This document shows positions 1-7,567 of a DNA stretch of 40,611 bases, in pieces. Every line of letters starts with the position of its first letter. The stretch's first letter is position 1. The notes beneath the pieces were generated by a model. The model did not search any database. It saw only the letters and a list, made by a program, of their open reading frames with translations, and was not told the DNA's origin. The position numbers were made by a program, and so were the translations under genes. The stretch is taken from positions 1 through 40,611 of the forward strand of contig JAZOLH010000024.1 in NCBI GenBank assembly GCA_045652815.1, read 5' to 3'. This DNA is from UMGS755 sp045652815 (lineage in GTDB: Bacteria; Bacillota; Clostridia; UBA1381; UBA9506).

Positions 1-74
<74 letters not shown>

Positions 75-249
75 TTTGTATTCTAAACTCTCCTTACGGA
101 GAACTTAAAATCCTGTTTCAGTCATTGCTGACTAATTAAAATTCTCATTATCCAAAATTACTCAAAGTAATTTATAAGAGCCTGCTCTGTTCAATTTTCA
201 AGGTTCTAGCCGCTCTGCTAAGCCGTTTCCGGCGCACAAGCGACTTTAT
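75..249 (-). other. rRNA operon leader
   Basis: This is the transcribed leader between the rRNA promoter and the 16S gene, reading leftward. On the minus strand around 194-212 it contains ACCTTGAAAATTGAACA. That resembles the boxA-like antitermination motif (CTTTGAAAACTGAACA type) found in Firmicutes rRNA leaders. An inverted repeat near the 16S start (TCTCCTTACGGAGA, about 89-102) could be part of the RNase III processing stem. No protein gene is supported here. Confidence 0.55.
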
Positions 250-250
250 T

Positions 251-279
251 ATTATACGACGATTCGACATCATTTGCAA
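251..279 (-). promoter_or_regulatory. rRNA operon promoter
   Basis: On the minus strand TTGCAA (279-274) is followed by a 17-base spacer and TATAAT (256-251). The position about 180 bases upstream of 16S and the consensus -10 support a sigma-A rRNA promoter. Only one such promoter was recognised; rRNA operons often have two. The rest of 280-416 is AT-rich, with no other element that I can support. Confidence 0.7.
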
Positions 280-416
280 ACCGAAAAACCGCTGAATATC
301 GCCAAATTTTTAATTTATGATTAAAATGCTCCGTTTTTCTCCGTTTTTCATTTTTAAACCCCACTTTCTTTCAATTTTAAAAAACGGATTTTGCCCACAA
401 AAAAAGACGGTCGGAA

Positions 417-520
417 GCGGCGCAGACCGTGCGAAACATAAAGAAAAAAGGCATCTGCCTCTGCAGATGCCTTCCTTATTTATAAAAATAGTCTTTTTCG
501 TTTCGCACGGTCTGCGCCGC
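417..520 (-). terminator. nested inverted-repeat terminator after the topoisomerase gene
   Basis: A central hairpin, GGCATCTGC-CTCT-GCAGATGCC (about 450-472), is enclosed by a perfect 21-bp inverted repeat (417-437 and 500-520; core GGCGCAGACCGTGCGAAA). The structure starts 10 bases after the topoisomerase stop codon and faces the convergent end of nothing else, since the rRNA promoter lies beyond it and reads the same way. It therefore probably separates the tcdA-topoisomerase transcript from the rRNA operon. The A/T runs around the inner hairpin fit a Rho-independent terminator on the minus strand. Confidence 0.65.
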
Positions 521-530
521 TTGCTACGCC

Positions 531-2711
531 TTACAACAGCGTCATCTGTTCGCCGGGCGCATCATCTTCCTTTAAATAAGCGCCGCGGGCGGGGATGTTT
601 TTGGTTCTGTAATAGTCAAGGTCTGTAAATGTCACTTCATCCAGCGTGCAAATCTTAGCCAGAATGCTACCCTTCTTGGGCGTTAATACCTGAACGCCTA
701 AAGAGTTTCTCGTGGACTTCACGGGGATTTTAGCGGTGTCAAAGATCAGCACCTTGTTGATATCACTCATAGCCACCAGTTCGGTGTCCTGCATCACGAA
801 GCGGATATCTGCAATAACGGATTTCTCGTTATACGCATTGGCCAACTTCTTACGGTTGGTTTTGGTTTCGTAACTGCTAACGGGCACTTTGGCAATCTTT
901 CCGTTTTCAAAGGCAAAGAGCATAAAGCCTTCGTACTTGGATGTAATCGCCATATAGATAATCTTTTCGTCGGATTCCATACCGAGCAAGTTGGGCAGAT
1001 ATTCACCCAGCGCACTTGCCTTGGTATCGGGCACCTCGTGCACCTTAATCTTATAACAGTTCTGACGGTTACTGAACAGGAGCAGTTCATCTTTATTGGA
1101 GCCTTCCCATTCGCAGAGCATACGGTCGTCTTCTTTAAGTTTCTGGTCAGATGCCGCACGCAGAGATACCAGCGAGATTTTCTTTAAGTAGTTCTGCTCG
1201 GTTAAGAACACTTTAACATTATAATCTTCAATGAAGGTTTCCACTTCGGGCAGAGCCGCTTCGTCACCCTGGATGATTTCACTGCGACGGTCTTTTCCGT
1301 ATTTCTTCATTAAATTAGTCAGTTCGGCAATAATGATTTTCTTCATTGCCAGATTGCTGCCTAAGGTCTTTTGGATTTCGGCGATATCTTTCTTTAAAGT
1401 GTCGATATCCTCCAGACGTTTCATAATATATTCCTTATTTAAATGACGCAACTTGATTTCTGCGATGAATTCGGCCTGAATGTTGTCAATCATAAAGCCC
1501 GCCATCAAGTTGGGCACAACTTCAACTTCCAGTTTGGTATCGCGGATGATTTTCACCGCTTTATCAATATCCAGTAGGATTTTTTCAAGACCTAAGAGCA
1601 GATGCAGGCGGTGATTTTTCTTATCCAAATCATATTCTAAACGACGACGGATACAACCCAGACGGAAATCGGTCCAGTTCTTTAAGATTTCGCGGACGCC
1701 CATAACCTTGGGTGAACCGTCAACCAAAATGTTGAAGTTACAGCTAAAGGAATCTTCCAGCGGCGTCTGCTTGAACAGACGGAGCATCAGCTTTTCAGGA
1801 TCGGTACCGCGCTTTAAGTCCAATGTCAGTTTCAGACCGGACAGGTCGGTTTCGTCACGCAGGTCTGCAATTTCACGAATTTTGCCACCCTTAACCAGTT
1901 CGATGATTTTATCCATAATGGCTTCCACCGTTGTGGTGTAAGGAATTTCATAAATTTCGATGCAGTTATTCTTTTTATCGTAAGTATATTTGGAACGAAC
2001 TTTAAAACTGCCACGACCGGTTTCATAAATAGCACGCATTTCCGCTTCATCGTAGATAAGCTGACCGCCGGTGGAAAAATCGGGCGCAAGCAGGGTTTCG
2101 GAAATATCGCAATCTTTATCTTTTAAATAAGCGATGGTGGTCTGGCACACTTCGTTTAAGTTAAAAGAGCAAATGTTAGATGCCATACCAACCGCGATAC
2201 CCTGATTGGGGTTAACCAAAATGTTGGGAAACGCCGTCGGCAGGAGCACGGGCTCCTTCATTTCGCCATCGTAGTTATCCACAAAGTCAACGGTGTTTTT
2301 ATCAATATCGCCGAAAATGTCGTTACAGATGGGGTCCAGTTTAACCTCGGTGTAACGGGGTGCCGCATAGGCCATATCGCGAGACTGCTGCATACCAAAG
2401 TTACCCTTTGAATCCACAAAGGGATGAAGGAGTGCACCGTTACCCTTGGTCAGTCGCACCATGGTTTCATAAATCGCCGCGTCACCGTGGGGGTTTAATT
2501 TCATGGTCTGACCCACAACGTTTGAAGATTTTGTTCTGGCACCGTTAATTAAGTTCATTTTATACATGGTGTATAAAAGTTTACGGTGAGAGGGTTTAAA
2601 CCCGTCAATCTCCGGAATGGCACGGGAAATGATAACGCTCATGGCATAGGGCATATAGTTAACTTCCAGCGCTTTGACTATGTTTTGTTCGATATAATTT
2701 TCCTGATTCAT
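531..2711 (-). CDS. Type IIA topoisomerase subunit A (ParC/GyrA family, divergent clostridial form)
   Basis: This is the DNA-cleaving A subunit of a type IIA topoisomerase, which passes DNA duplexes through a transient double-strand break together with a GyrB/ParE partner (not in this window). The start is set at ATG 2711, which has AAGGAG seven bases upstream; an upstream in-frame start would overlap tcdA. The protein is 726 aa. The catalytic tyrosine is Tyr120 in AAPRYTE, and the winged-helix and tower regions follow. The C-terminal part from about residue 490 looks like a reduced beta-pinwheel. The quinolone-resistance region reads LNPHGDAAIYE rather than HPHGDSAVYD, so the usual Ser is Ala78 and the Asp is Glu82. 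The shortness and divergent motif favour the second, ParC-like clostridial A subunit over housekeeping GyrA, but the name is not certain. Confidence 0.9.
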   Translation of the reverse strand: MNQENYIEQNIVKALEVNYMPYAMSVIISRAIPEIDGFKPSHRKLLYTMYKMNLINGARTKSSNVVGQTMKLNPHGDAAIYETMVRLTKGNGALLHPFVDSKGNFGMQQSRDMAYAAPRYTEVKLDPICNDIFGDIDKNTVDFVDNYDGEMKEPVLLPTAFPNILVNPNQGIAVGMASNICSFNLNEVCQTTIAYLKDKDCDISETLLAPDFSTGGQLIYDEAEMRAIYETGRGSFKVRSKYTYDKKNNCIEIYEIPYTTTVEAIMDKIIELVKGGKIREIADLRDETDLSGLKLTLDLKRGTDPEKLMLRLFKQTPLEDSFSCNFNILVDGSPKVMGVREILKNWTDFRLGCIRRRLEYDLDKKNHRLHLLLGLEKILLDIDKAVKIIRDTKLEVEVVPNLMAGFMIDNIQAEFIAEIKLRHLNKEYIMKRLEDIDTLKKDIAEIQKTLGSNLAMKKIIIAELTNLMKKYGKDRRSEIIQGDEAALPEVETFIEDYNVKVFLTEQNYLKKISLVSLRAASDQKLKEDDRMLCEWEGSNKDELLLFSNRQNCYKIKVHEVPDTKASALGEYLPNLLGMESDEKIIYMAITSKYEGFMLFAFENGKIAKVPVSSYETKTNRKKLANAYNEKSVIADIRFVMQDTELVAMSDINKVLIFDTAKIPVKSTRNSLGVQVLTPKKGSILAKICTLDEVTFTDLDYYRTKNIPARGAYLKEDDAPGEQMTLL

Positions 2712-2733
2712 GGATTTCTCCTTCGTCATGGTT

Positions 2734-3432
2734 TTATTTGATGTTCGTGATGTCCTGCACAACCTTGGAGGCCATTAAATAGCCTGCCACAGGCGGCACA
2801 AAGGATACACTGCCGGGGGCGTGTCTGCCATTTTCTTCGCCGCAGGTCACCTTTCGCGGCTCTTCCTTAGAATACACAACGGTCAGTTTCCCGATGCCCC
2901 GCTTTTTCAGTTCCGTCCGCATCACGCGGCACAGGGGACAAACGGAGGTTTTAAAAATATCCTCAATTTCCAGCATCTCGGGATGGAGTTTGTTGCCCGT
3001 CCCCATACAGCTGATGAGGGGCACGCCCAAAGCTTCGGCCTTAACCGCTATATCAATCTTCGCGGTTACCGTATCAATGGCGTCAATGATGTAGTCATAG
3101 TCCTTTGTGATCAGTTCCGTTTCATCGGGAAGATAAAACAGATTTTTGACAATCACGCGGCAATCGGGGTTAATGGATAAAATCCGTTTCTTCGCCGCCT
3201 CGGTTTTAAGTTCTCCCACCGTTTCATCGGTGGCAAGCAGTTGGCGGTTGATGTTGGAAACGCTGACTGTATCGTTATCCACGATGGTCATTTCGCCAAC
3301 ACCGGCACGGGCCAGGGCCTCACACACAGCGCCACCCACGCCACCTAAACCAAACAAAAGCACACGGGCGTTTTTGAGGCGCTCTAACCCCTCTTGCCCA
3401 AGCAATAAGACGCTACGGGAAAATCGCTCCAC
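2734..3432 (-). CDS. tcdA: tRNA threonylcarbamoyladenosine dehydratase TcdA (ThiF/E1-like)
   Basis: This is an E1-like ATP-dependent enzyme that cyclises t6A to ct6A at position 37 of ANN-decoding tRNAs. It is 232 aa, the usual length. The N-terminus RFSRSVLLLGQEGLERL and the Rossmann motif FGLGGVGG (27-34) are typical, followed by NRQL and DAIDTV. A CPLC motif near residue 163 and CGEENGRHAPGSVSFVP near the C-terminus match the TcdA/CsdL family. It starts at GTG 3432, with AAGGAG eight bases upstream. The topoisomerase gene follows 22 bases downstream and is probably co-transcribed. The family assignment is secure; catalysis is inferred from the family. Confidence 0.92.
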   Translation of the reverse strand: MERFSRSVLLLGQEGLERLKNARVLLFGLGGVGGAVCEALARAGVGEMTIVDNDTVSVSNINRQLLATDETVGELKTEAAKKRILSINPDCRVIVKNLFYLPDETELITKDYDYIIDAIDTVTAKIDIAVKAEALGVPLISCMGTGNKLHPEMLEIEDIFKTSVCPLCRVMRTELKKRGIGKLTVVYSKEEPRKVTCGEENGRHAPGSVSFVPPVAGYLMASKVVQDITNIK

Positions 3433-3476
3433 CCTTTTCGCTCCTTTCGGTTTAAGACTATATTCCTACATATATA

Positions 3477-3505
3477 ATTGTACCACAAAAAATAAGAGTC
3501 GTCAA
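3477..3505 (-). promoter_or_regulatory. tcdA promoter
   Basis: On the minus strand TTGACG (3505-3500), a 17-base spacer and TACAAT (3482-3477) lie about 45 bases upstream of the tcdA GTG start. It is near-consensus for sigma-A and is likely to drive tcdA and the topoisomerase gene. Confidence 0.8.
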
Positions 3506-3556
3506 ATTTTCCCGCAAAATGTTTTTAATTTGTAAAAAACCGAAAACCACAACACC

Positions 3557-3585
3557 TTGCATTATTCTGTAATATATGATACAAT
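3557..3585 (+). promoter_or_regulatory. Promoter of the UPF0340-uppP unit
   Basis: TTGCAT (3557-3562), a 17-base spacer and TACAAT (3580-3585) precede the ribosome site of the 3617 gene by about 20 bases. It diverges from the tcdA promoter and gives a short 5' UTR. Confidence 0.75.
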
Positions 3586-3616
3586 AAAATGCGTAAAAAC
3601 CTTTGGAGGTATGACA

Positions 3617-4168
3617 ATGAGTGTAGAAATTACAAAAGCGGCGGCTTCTGCTGTTTCTGAATTAATTGAAGTTGCAAATTTAAAGAAAGGTGACCTTTTG
3701 GTGATTGGTTGCTCCACCAGCGAAGTGGGCGGCAAGCAAATCGGCAAGGGTTCTGACCTTGATACTGCCAAAGCCCTGTACGCAGGCATCGGCCCCGTTC
3801 TCGCAGAGCGCGGCATTTACCTTGCGGCTCAGTGCTGTGAACATTTAAACCGTGCTGTGATTATTGAAGAAGAGGCGGCAGAAAAGTTCGGCTATGAACA
3901 GGTGAACGTTGTGCCCCAGCCCAAAGCCGGCGGTTCTTTTGCCACCACCGTGTATGCCAATATGAAAAGCCCCGTGGCTGTTGAAGGCGTTCGCGCTAAA
4001 GCCGGTCTTGACATTGGCGGCACTTTAATCGGTATGCAGCTGCGCCCTGTGGCTGTACCCGTTCGCTTATCCGTTGACACCATCGGTCAGGCCCGCATCC
4101 TCTGCGCCCGCACCCGTCCCAAATTTGTGGGCGGCTCTCGCGCTGTGTATAATGAAGAACTCCTGTAA
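3617..4168 (+). CDS. UPF0340 / TIGR01440 family protein (YwlG-like, DUF436)
   Basis: This protein of unknown biochemical function belongs to the widely conserved Firmicutes family UPF0340 (B. subtilis YwlG). It is 183 aa, the normal size. Recognisable family stretches are VIGCSTSEVGGKQIGKGSD near residue 29, AAQCCEHLNRAVIIEEE around 75-90, and DIGGTLIGMQLRPVAVPVR followed by GGSRAVYNEE at the C-terminus. The start was chosen at the second of two close ATGs (3617), because GGAGG lies six to seven bases before it and would sit too close to the ATG at 3611. It is predicted cytoplasmic. uppP follows 46 bases later on the same strand, so the two are probably one transcript. No function should be assigned beyond the family name. 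Confidence 0.88.
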   Translation: MSVEITKAAASAVSELIEVANLKKGDLLVIGCSTSEVGGKQIGKGSDLDTAKALYAGIGPVLAERGIYLAAQCCEHLNRAVIIEEEAAEKFGYEQVNVVPQPKAGGSFATTVYANMKSPVAVEGVRAKAGLDIGGTLIGMQLRPVAVPVRLSVDTIGQARILCARTRPKFVGGSRAVYNEELL

Positions 4169-4214
4169 TTTTACGTTACTGCTTGCATAAGCATATAAAA
4201 AAGGAGGAATTGCA

Positions 4215-5021
4215 TTGGATTTTATCAAAGCGATTATTTTAGGTATTGTTGAGGGCATCACAGAGTGGCTCCCCATCAGCAGTACGGGACATATGATTTT
4301 GTTCAATGAGTTTATGGGCATCCGCGATACATTTTTTAACACCGATGTGTTTTTATATGTGATCCAGCTTGGCGCCATTCTCGCCATCGTGACCCTTTAT
4401 TTTCACAAGTTAAACCCCTTTGCCCCCTCGAAAACCAAAGAGGAGAAAAAGGAAACCTGGTCTATGTGGTTTAAGGTGATTGTGGCGTGCCTTCCTGCCG
4501 CTATCATCGGCTTGCTCTTAAATGACTTTATGGAGCATTTTGAAAACCCCTGGGTCATCAGCGCAACCCTGATTCTCTACGGTTTGGCTTTTCTCTTCAT
4601 CGAGCGCAAGGAAAAGACCGCTATTTGCACCGAGCAAAAGGATATGACCTATAAAACCGCTATTTTAATCGGTCTGTTTCAGGTGCTGTCCATCGTGCCG
4701 GGTACATCCCGCTCCGGTGCCACCATTTTAGGCGCTATGCTGCTGGGCACATCCCGTGGTCTTGCCGCCGAGTTTTCATTCTTTTTAGCCATCCCCGTTA
4801 TGTTCGGCGTTAGTTTCTTAAAACTCGTCACCAACGATTATGTGATGGCAGGCTCTGAATGGGGCATCCTGCTCACCGCTATGGCAGTCGCTTACATCGT
4901 TTCTATGCTGGCGGTTAAGTTCTTAACGGGCTATGTGAAAAAACACGATTTCAAACTCTTCGGCTGGTATAGAATCGCCCTTGGTATTCTGGTAATTTTG
5001 TTCTTTAGTATTTTCAGATAA
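4215..5021 (+). CDS. uppP: Undecaprenyl-diphosphatase UppP (BacA family)
   Basis: This is an integral membrane phosphatase that recycles undecaprenyl diphosphate to the monophosphate carrier lipid for peptidoglycan and teichoic acid synthesis. It can confer bacitracin tolerance. It is 268 aa with about eight hydrophobic segments. The two signature catalytic motifs are present: EGITEWLPISSTGHM (14-28) with its Glu and Ser residues, and PGTSRSGATI (162-171). It starts at TTG 4215, with AAGGAGG (4201-4207) seven bases upstream; no ATG or GTG would retain the N-terminal motif. A strong terminator follows 15 bases after the stop. Confidence 0.97.
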   Translation: MDFIKAIILGIVEGITEWLPISSTGHMILFNEFMGIRDTFFNTDVFLYVIQLGAILAIVTLYFHKLNPFAPSKTKEEKKETWSMWFKVIVACLPAAIIGLLLNDFMEHFENPWVISATLILYGLAFLFIERKEKTAICTEQKDMTYKTAILIGLFQVLSIVPGTSRSGATILGAMLLGTSRGLAAEFSFFLAIPVMFGVSFLKLVTNDYVMAGSEWGILLTAMAVAYIVSMLAVKFLTGYVKKHDFKLFGWYRIALGILVILFFSIFR

Positions 5022-5035
5022 GGTAAAATAAAAAG

Positions 5036-5068
5036 ACCCCCGACGGAATCCGTCGGGGGTTTATTTTT
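5036..5068. terminator. Bidirectional terminator between uppP and DUF4177 gene
   Basis: The stem ACCCCCGACGG-AAT-CCGTCGGGGGT (5036-5060) is followed on the plus strand by TTATTTTTTA and on the minus strand by CTTTTTATTTT. It serves both convergent genes. Confidence 0.9.
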
Positions 5069-5070
5069 TA

Positions 5071-5325
5071 TTAAATTTTTTCAAAAACCATTGTCGCCTG
5101 AATACGATCGCCGCCGCCCAAACCTTTACTTCCGCCGTTAGCAGTTGAAATAGTGTGCAAGCGGTATCCTTTGCTTGCCTGCTCGTTAATTACTTTTTCA
5201 AGTTCAGTCAGGTTACCGGAACCTGTTCCAAAAAATTTTTCTTTCAACGTCACCTGCATAACAACATATTGCAGTTGTTGCCCCGATGCACCAGAGAAAG
5301 ATGATGAATCTAAACCGAAAGCCAT
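5071..5325 (-). CDS. DUF4177 domain protein
   Basis: This is a small 84-aa protein. The segment from residue 19 (LQYVVMQVTLKEKFFGTG, LEKVINEQASKGYRLHTIST, then ATMVFEK) fits the DUF4177 fold, a small alpha/beta domain of unknown function common in Firmicutes. The N-terminal 18 residues are rich in Gly, Ser and Ala and look flexible, and there is no signal peptide. ATG 5325 has AGGAGG seven bases upstream. It is divergent from an XRE-family regulator and shares a control region containing a palindrome inside its own promoter, so repression by that regulator is likely. The role is unknown. Confidence 0.75.
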   Translation of the reverse strand: MAFGLDSSSFSGASGQQLQYVVMQVTLKEKFFGTGSGNLTELEKVINEQASKGYRLHTISTANGGSKGLGGGDRIQATMVFEKI

Positions 5326-5377
5326 AATGAATCCTCCTATGTTCTAAAATCCGACAAATTTCTTTGCCTTTATAAAA

Positions 5378-5413
5378 ATTATACTGCAATTTGCGGTATT
5401 TGTCAATACTGCA
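5378..5413 (-). promoter_or_regulatory. DUF4177 gene promoter with internal operator palindrome
   Basis: On the minus strand TTGACA (5406-5401) and TATAAT (5383-5378) are perfect consensus boxes with a 17-base spacer. An imperfect palindrome, ATACTGCAATTTGCGGTAT (5381-5399), fills the spacer, and a further half-site AATACTGCA lies at 5405-5413 over the -35 box. This arrangement suits a repressor that blocks polymerase, most simply the divergent XRE protein. The plus-strand TATAAT at 5427-5432 could be the -10 of that regulator, but no good -35 box accompanies it. Confidence 0.72.
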
Positions 5414-5455
5414 TTTTGTTGTGGGGTATAATTTTTGTGAAGGGAGCGGATGCAA

Positions 5456-5668
5456 ATGTTTCGAAGAATCCGTGATTTGCGAGAAGACCATGACTTAACT
5501 CAAAAACAACTGGCAAAAGAATTGAGTTGTTCGCAACAAGTTTACAGCAATTATGAATTAGGGCAACGAGACATCCCCACTGACATTTTAATTAAATTAT
5601 CACGTTTTTATAATGTTTCTATTGATTACATTTTAGGCATTACCGAAAACCCTACAATTAACAAATAA
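5456..5668 (+). CDS. XRE-family (Cro/CI-type) transcriptional regulator
   Basis: This 70-aa protein is little more than a single HTH_3 domain. IRDLREDHDLTQKQLAKELSCSQQVYSNYELGQRDIPTDILIKLSRFYNVSIDYILG contains the five-helix Cro/CI fold, with the recognition helix around SQQVYSNYE. The start is set at ATG 5456, with AAGGGAG nine bases upstream; an ATG two codons earlier is possible but only three bases from the Shine-Dalgarno. It is divergent from the DUF4177 gene, and the shared palindromes suggest it controls that gene and itself. The lack of a second domain means no ligand can be guessed. Confidence 0.88.
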   Translation: MFRRIRDLREDHDLTQKQLAKELSCSQQVYSNYELGQRDIPTDILIKLSRFYNVSIDYILGITENPTINK

Positions 5669-5704
5669 AAACGCCCGACTGCCAAATCAGTCAGGCGTTT
5701 TTAT
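5667..5704 (+). terminator. Terminator of the XRE regulator gene
   Basis: The stem AAACGCC-CGACTG pairs with CAGTC-A-GGCGTTT around a CCAAAT loop and is followed by TTTTTATT. It overlaps the stop codon region of the regulator. Confidence 0.88.
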
Positions 5705-5706
5705 TC

Positions 5707-5810
5707 TGCCTCCCCTTTTTAAGGGGAGGGGAACCACCGAAGGTGGTGGAAGGGTATTGTTTAACCCCACCGCCCCTACGGGGCACCTCCCCTGAATCAG
5801 GGGAGGCTTT
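5707..5810. repeat. Hairpin-rich intergenic repeat, copy A
   Basis: Four successive hairpins are visible: CCTCCCCTT/AAGGGGAGG (5709-5729), CCACC-GAA-GGTGG (5734-5745), GCCCC-TAC-GGGGC (about 5772-5783) and CCTCCCCTGATTCAGGGGAGG-like (5786-5806). The two outer hairpins face each other as inverted ends. The copy fills the space between the XRE terminator and the tRNA-Leu terminator and has no coding potential. It belongs to the same loose family as the repeats at 9351, 35775 and 40563. Confidence 0.75.
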
Positions 5811-5822
5811 TATTTTTGCAAT

Positions 5823-5856
5823 AAAAAAGTCGGAGCAAAGCTTGCTTTGCTCCGAC
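5823..5856 (-). terminator. tRNA-Leu terminator
   Basis: On the minus strand the perfect stem GTCGGAGCAAAG-CAAG-CTTTGCTCCGAC (5856-5829) is followed by TTTTTT (5828-5823). It begins immediately after the encoded CCA end of the tRNA. Confidence 0.92.
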
Positions 5857-5857
5857 A

Positions 5858-5944
5858 TGGTGCCGCTGACCGGACTTGAACCGGTACGGGATTGCTCCCA
5901 CGGGATTTTAAGTCCCGGGTGTCTGCCAATTCCACCACAGCGGC
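5858..5944 (-). tRNA. tRNA-Leu (anticodon TAA)
   Basis: The minus strand from 5944 to 5858 folds as a class II tRNA. The acceptor stem is GCCGCTG/CAGCGGC, and the D-arm contains GGAATTGGCAGAC. The anticodon arm GGGA-CTTAAAA-TCCC places TAA in the loop. A long variable arm follows, then the T-arm ACCGG-TTCAAGT-CCGGT and discriminator A, with CCA encoded. The length of 87 nt and the long variable arm fit leucine. It has its own promoter and terminator. Confidence 0.96.
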
Positions 5945-5970
5945 GTGTTGTGATTCATACAACAACCATA

Positions 5971-5999
5971 ATTGTAGCACGAATCACAGTATTTGTCAA
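5971..5999 (-). promoter_or_regulatory. tRNA-Leu promoter
   Basis: On the minus strand TTGACA (5999-5994), a 17-base spacer and TACAAT (5976-5971) lie about 27 bases upstream of the mature tRNA 5' end. It sits just after the comM stop codon, so the tRNA is transcribed independently of comM. Confidence 0.88.
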
Positions 6000-6021
6000 G
6001 AGAAAATTTTGAATTATTCTT

Positions 6022-7554
6022 TTACCAGTACTTCCTATCCAAACTTCTGTACTGAATGGCCTCGGCAAGATGGACGGTTTTAATCTCGTCACTACCTGCT
6101 AAATCCGCTATGGTGCGTGCCACTTTTAAAATGCGGTTATGGGCACGGGCGGAAAGACCTAACTGGTCGAACACGGATTTCATCAAGGCGCTCTCCTCTT
6201 CTCCCAAAGCGCAGAACTGCTCCGTTTGGGGCGCGTTCATCTGGGCGTTGCAATAGACGCCTGCTATATCCTTAAATCGTGCGGCCTGACGGGCTCTTGC
6301 CTCGTTTACACGGGCACGAATGGTTTCGGAGGATTCGCCTTTTGTCTTGGCGGTCAGTTCCCCGTAGGGCACAGCGGGCACTTCAACGTGCAGGTCAATG
6401 CGGTCAAGTAGCGGACCGCTGATTTTAGATAAATACTGATGAATCTGCGCCTCCGAACAGGTACATTCGCGGCTGAGATCTCCGTGGTATCCGCACTTGC
6501 AGGGGTTCATCGCCGCCACCAGCATGGTGCGGCAGGGATATGTCAGCGTTGCATTCACGCGGGAGATGGTCACAACGCCATCCTCTAACGGTTGACGAAG
6601 CACCTCCAGCGCATTTTTATTAAATTCAGGCAGTTCATCTAAAAACAAAACACCGTTATGGGACAAACTCACTTCACCCGGTCGGGGGATGGTGCCGCCA
6701 CCGGAAAGACCCACCGCCGAAATGGTGTGATGGGGACTGCGGAACGGGCGGGTTGTCATCAGGGGCGTCTCGCTGGGCAGATAACCTGCTATGCTGTGTA
6801 TCTTTGTGATTTCCAGCGCTTCTGCCAAAGTGGGATTGGGCAAAATCCCGGGCAGACGCTGGGCAAGCATGGTTTTACCCGAGCCCGGTGAACCAATCAG
6901 CAGAACATTGTGTCCCCCTGCGGCCGCTACCTCGAGGGCTCGTTTCACGCTTTCCTGACCACGCACATCGGCAAAGTCGGGGCAATGTGCCGCCTGACCA
7001 TCGAACAAAGAATTCACATCCACGGTCACACGGGAAAGGCGCTCGATTCCCAAAAAGTGCGCCATAATTTCGGCTAAAGTATGGGCGGGATAGACTTCTG
7101 CATCGGTGACAACCGCCGCTTCTTCGGCGTTTTCTCTCGGCAGAATCACTTTTTTGATGCCTGCCTGCACAGCAGAGAGCACCATAGGCAGTGCACCCGT
7201 TACAGGGCGGAGGGTTCCGTTTAGGGAAAGTTCGCCTAGGAACAAATAGTCATCGATTTCCGCCATAGGCAGTTGCTCAGAACTGCAAAGGAGACCGATG
7301 CAGATGGGCAAATCGTAAAAAGGACCTTCCTTTCGGATGTTGGCAGGGGCCAAGTTCACCGTAATGCGCTTTTGAGGAAACTGGAGATTTGAATTTTTCA
7401 TAGCCGAGCGCACACGCTCTTTGGATTCCTTCACCGCTGTATCGGGCAGACCCACCACATCAAAGGCGGGCATACCGTTTGAAATATCGGTTTCCACTTC
7501 CACCATATAGCCATCAATGCCGAGGAGTCCGCAACTTTTAATTTTTGCAATCAT
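6022..7554 (-). CDS. comM: YifB/ComM family Mg-chelatase-like AAA+ ATPase
   Basis: This is an AAA+ helicase-like protein. In Gram-negative relatives ComM promotes branch migration during natural transformation; the role in Clostridia is less clear. It is 510 aa, the full family length. Domains in order are an N-terminal ChlI-like, Lon-protease-related domain (about 1-170), the Mg-chelatase ATPase core with Walker A GSPGSGKT (221-228) and Walker B VLFLDE (302-307), a Cys-rich insert CKCGYHGDLSRECTC, and the C-terminal Mg_chelatase_C helical domain. ATG 7554 has AGGAG seven bases before it. It follows the M24 peptidase gene by 13 bases and is surely in the same transcript. Confidence 0.95.
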   Translation of the reverse strand: MIAKIKSCGLLGIDGYMVEVETDISNGMPAFDVVGLPDTAVKESKERVRSAMKNSNLQFPQKRITVNLAPANIRKEGPFYDLPICIGLLCSSEQLPMAEIDDYLFLGELSLNGTLRPVTGALPMVLSAVQAGIKKVILPRENAEEAAVVTDAEVYPAHTLAEIMAHFLGIERLSRVTVDVNSLFDGQAAHCPDFADVRGQESVKRALEVAAAGGHNVLLIGSPGSGKTMLAQRLPGILPNPTLAEALEITKIHSIAGYLPSETPLMTTRPFRSPHHTISAVGLSGGGTIPRPGEVSLSHNGVLFLDELPEFNKNALEVLRQPLEDGVVTISRVNATLTYPCRTMLVAAMNPCKCGYHGDLSRECTCSEAQIHQYLSKISGPLLDRIDLHVEVPAVPYGELTAKTKGESSETIRARVNEARARQAARFKDIAGVYCNAQMNAPQTEQFCALGEEESALMKSVFDQLGLSARAHNRILKVARTIADLAGSDEIKTVHLAEAIQYRSLDRKYW

Positions 7555-7567
7555 AGGAATTCTCCTT

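Noticed and set aside
317..628. Plus-strand open frame of 103 codons across the rRNA promoter and topoisomerase end
   Set aside because: It crosses the rRNA promoter side, a terminator hairpin and the antisense of a real gene, and has no ribosome site or recognisable domain.
5743..6012. Plus-strand frame over the repeat and tRNA-Leu
   Set aside because: It is antisense to a fully folded tRNA with its own promoter and terminator.
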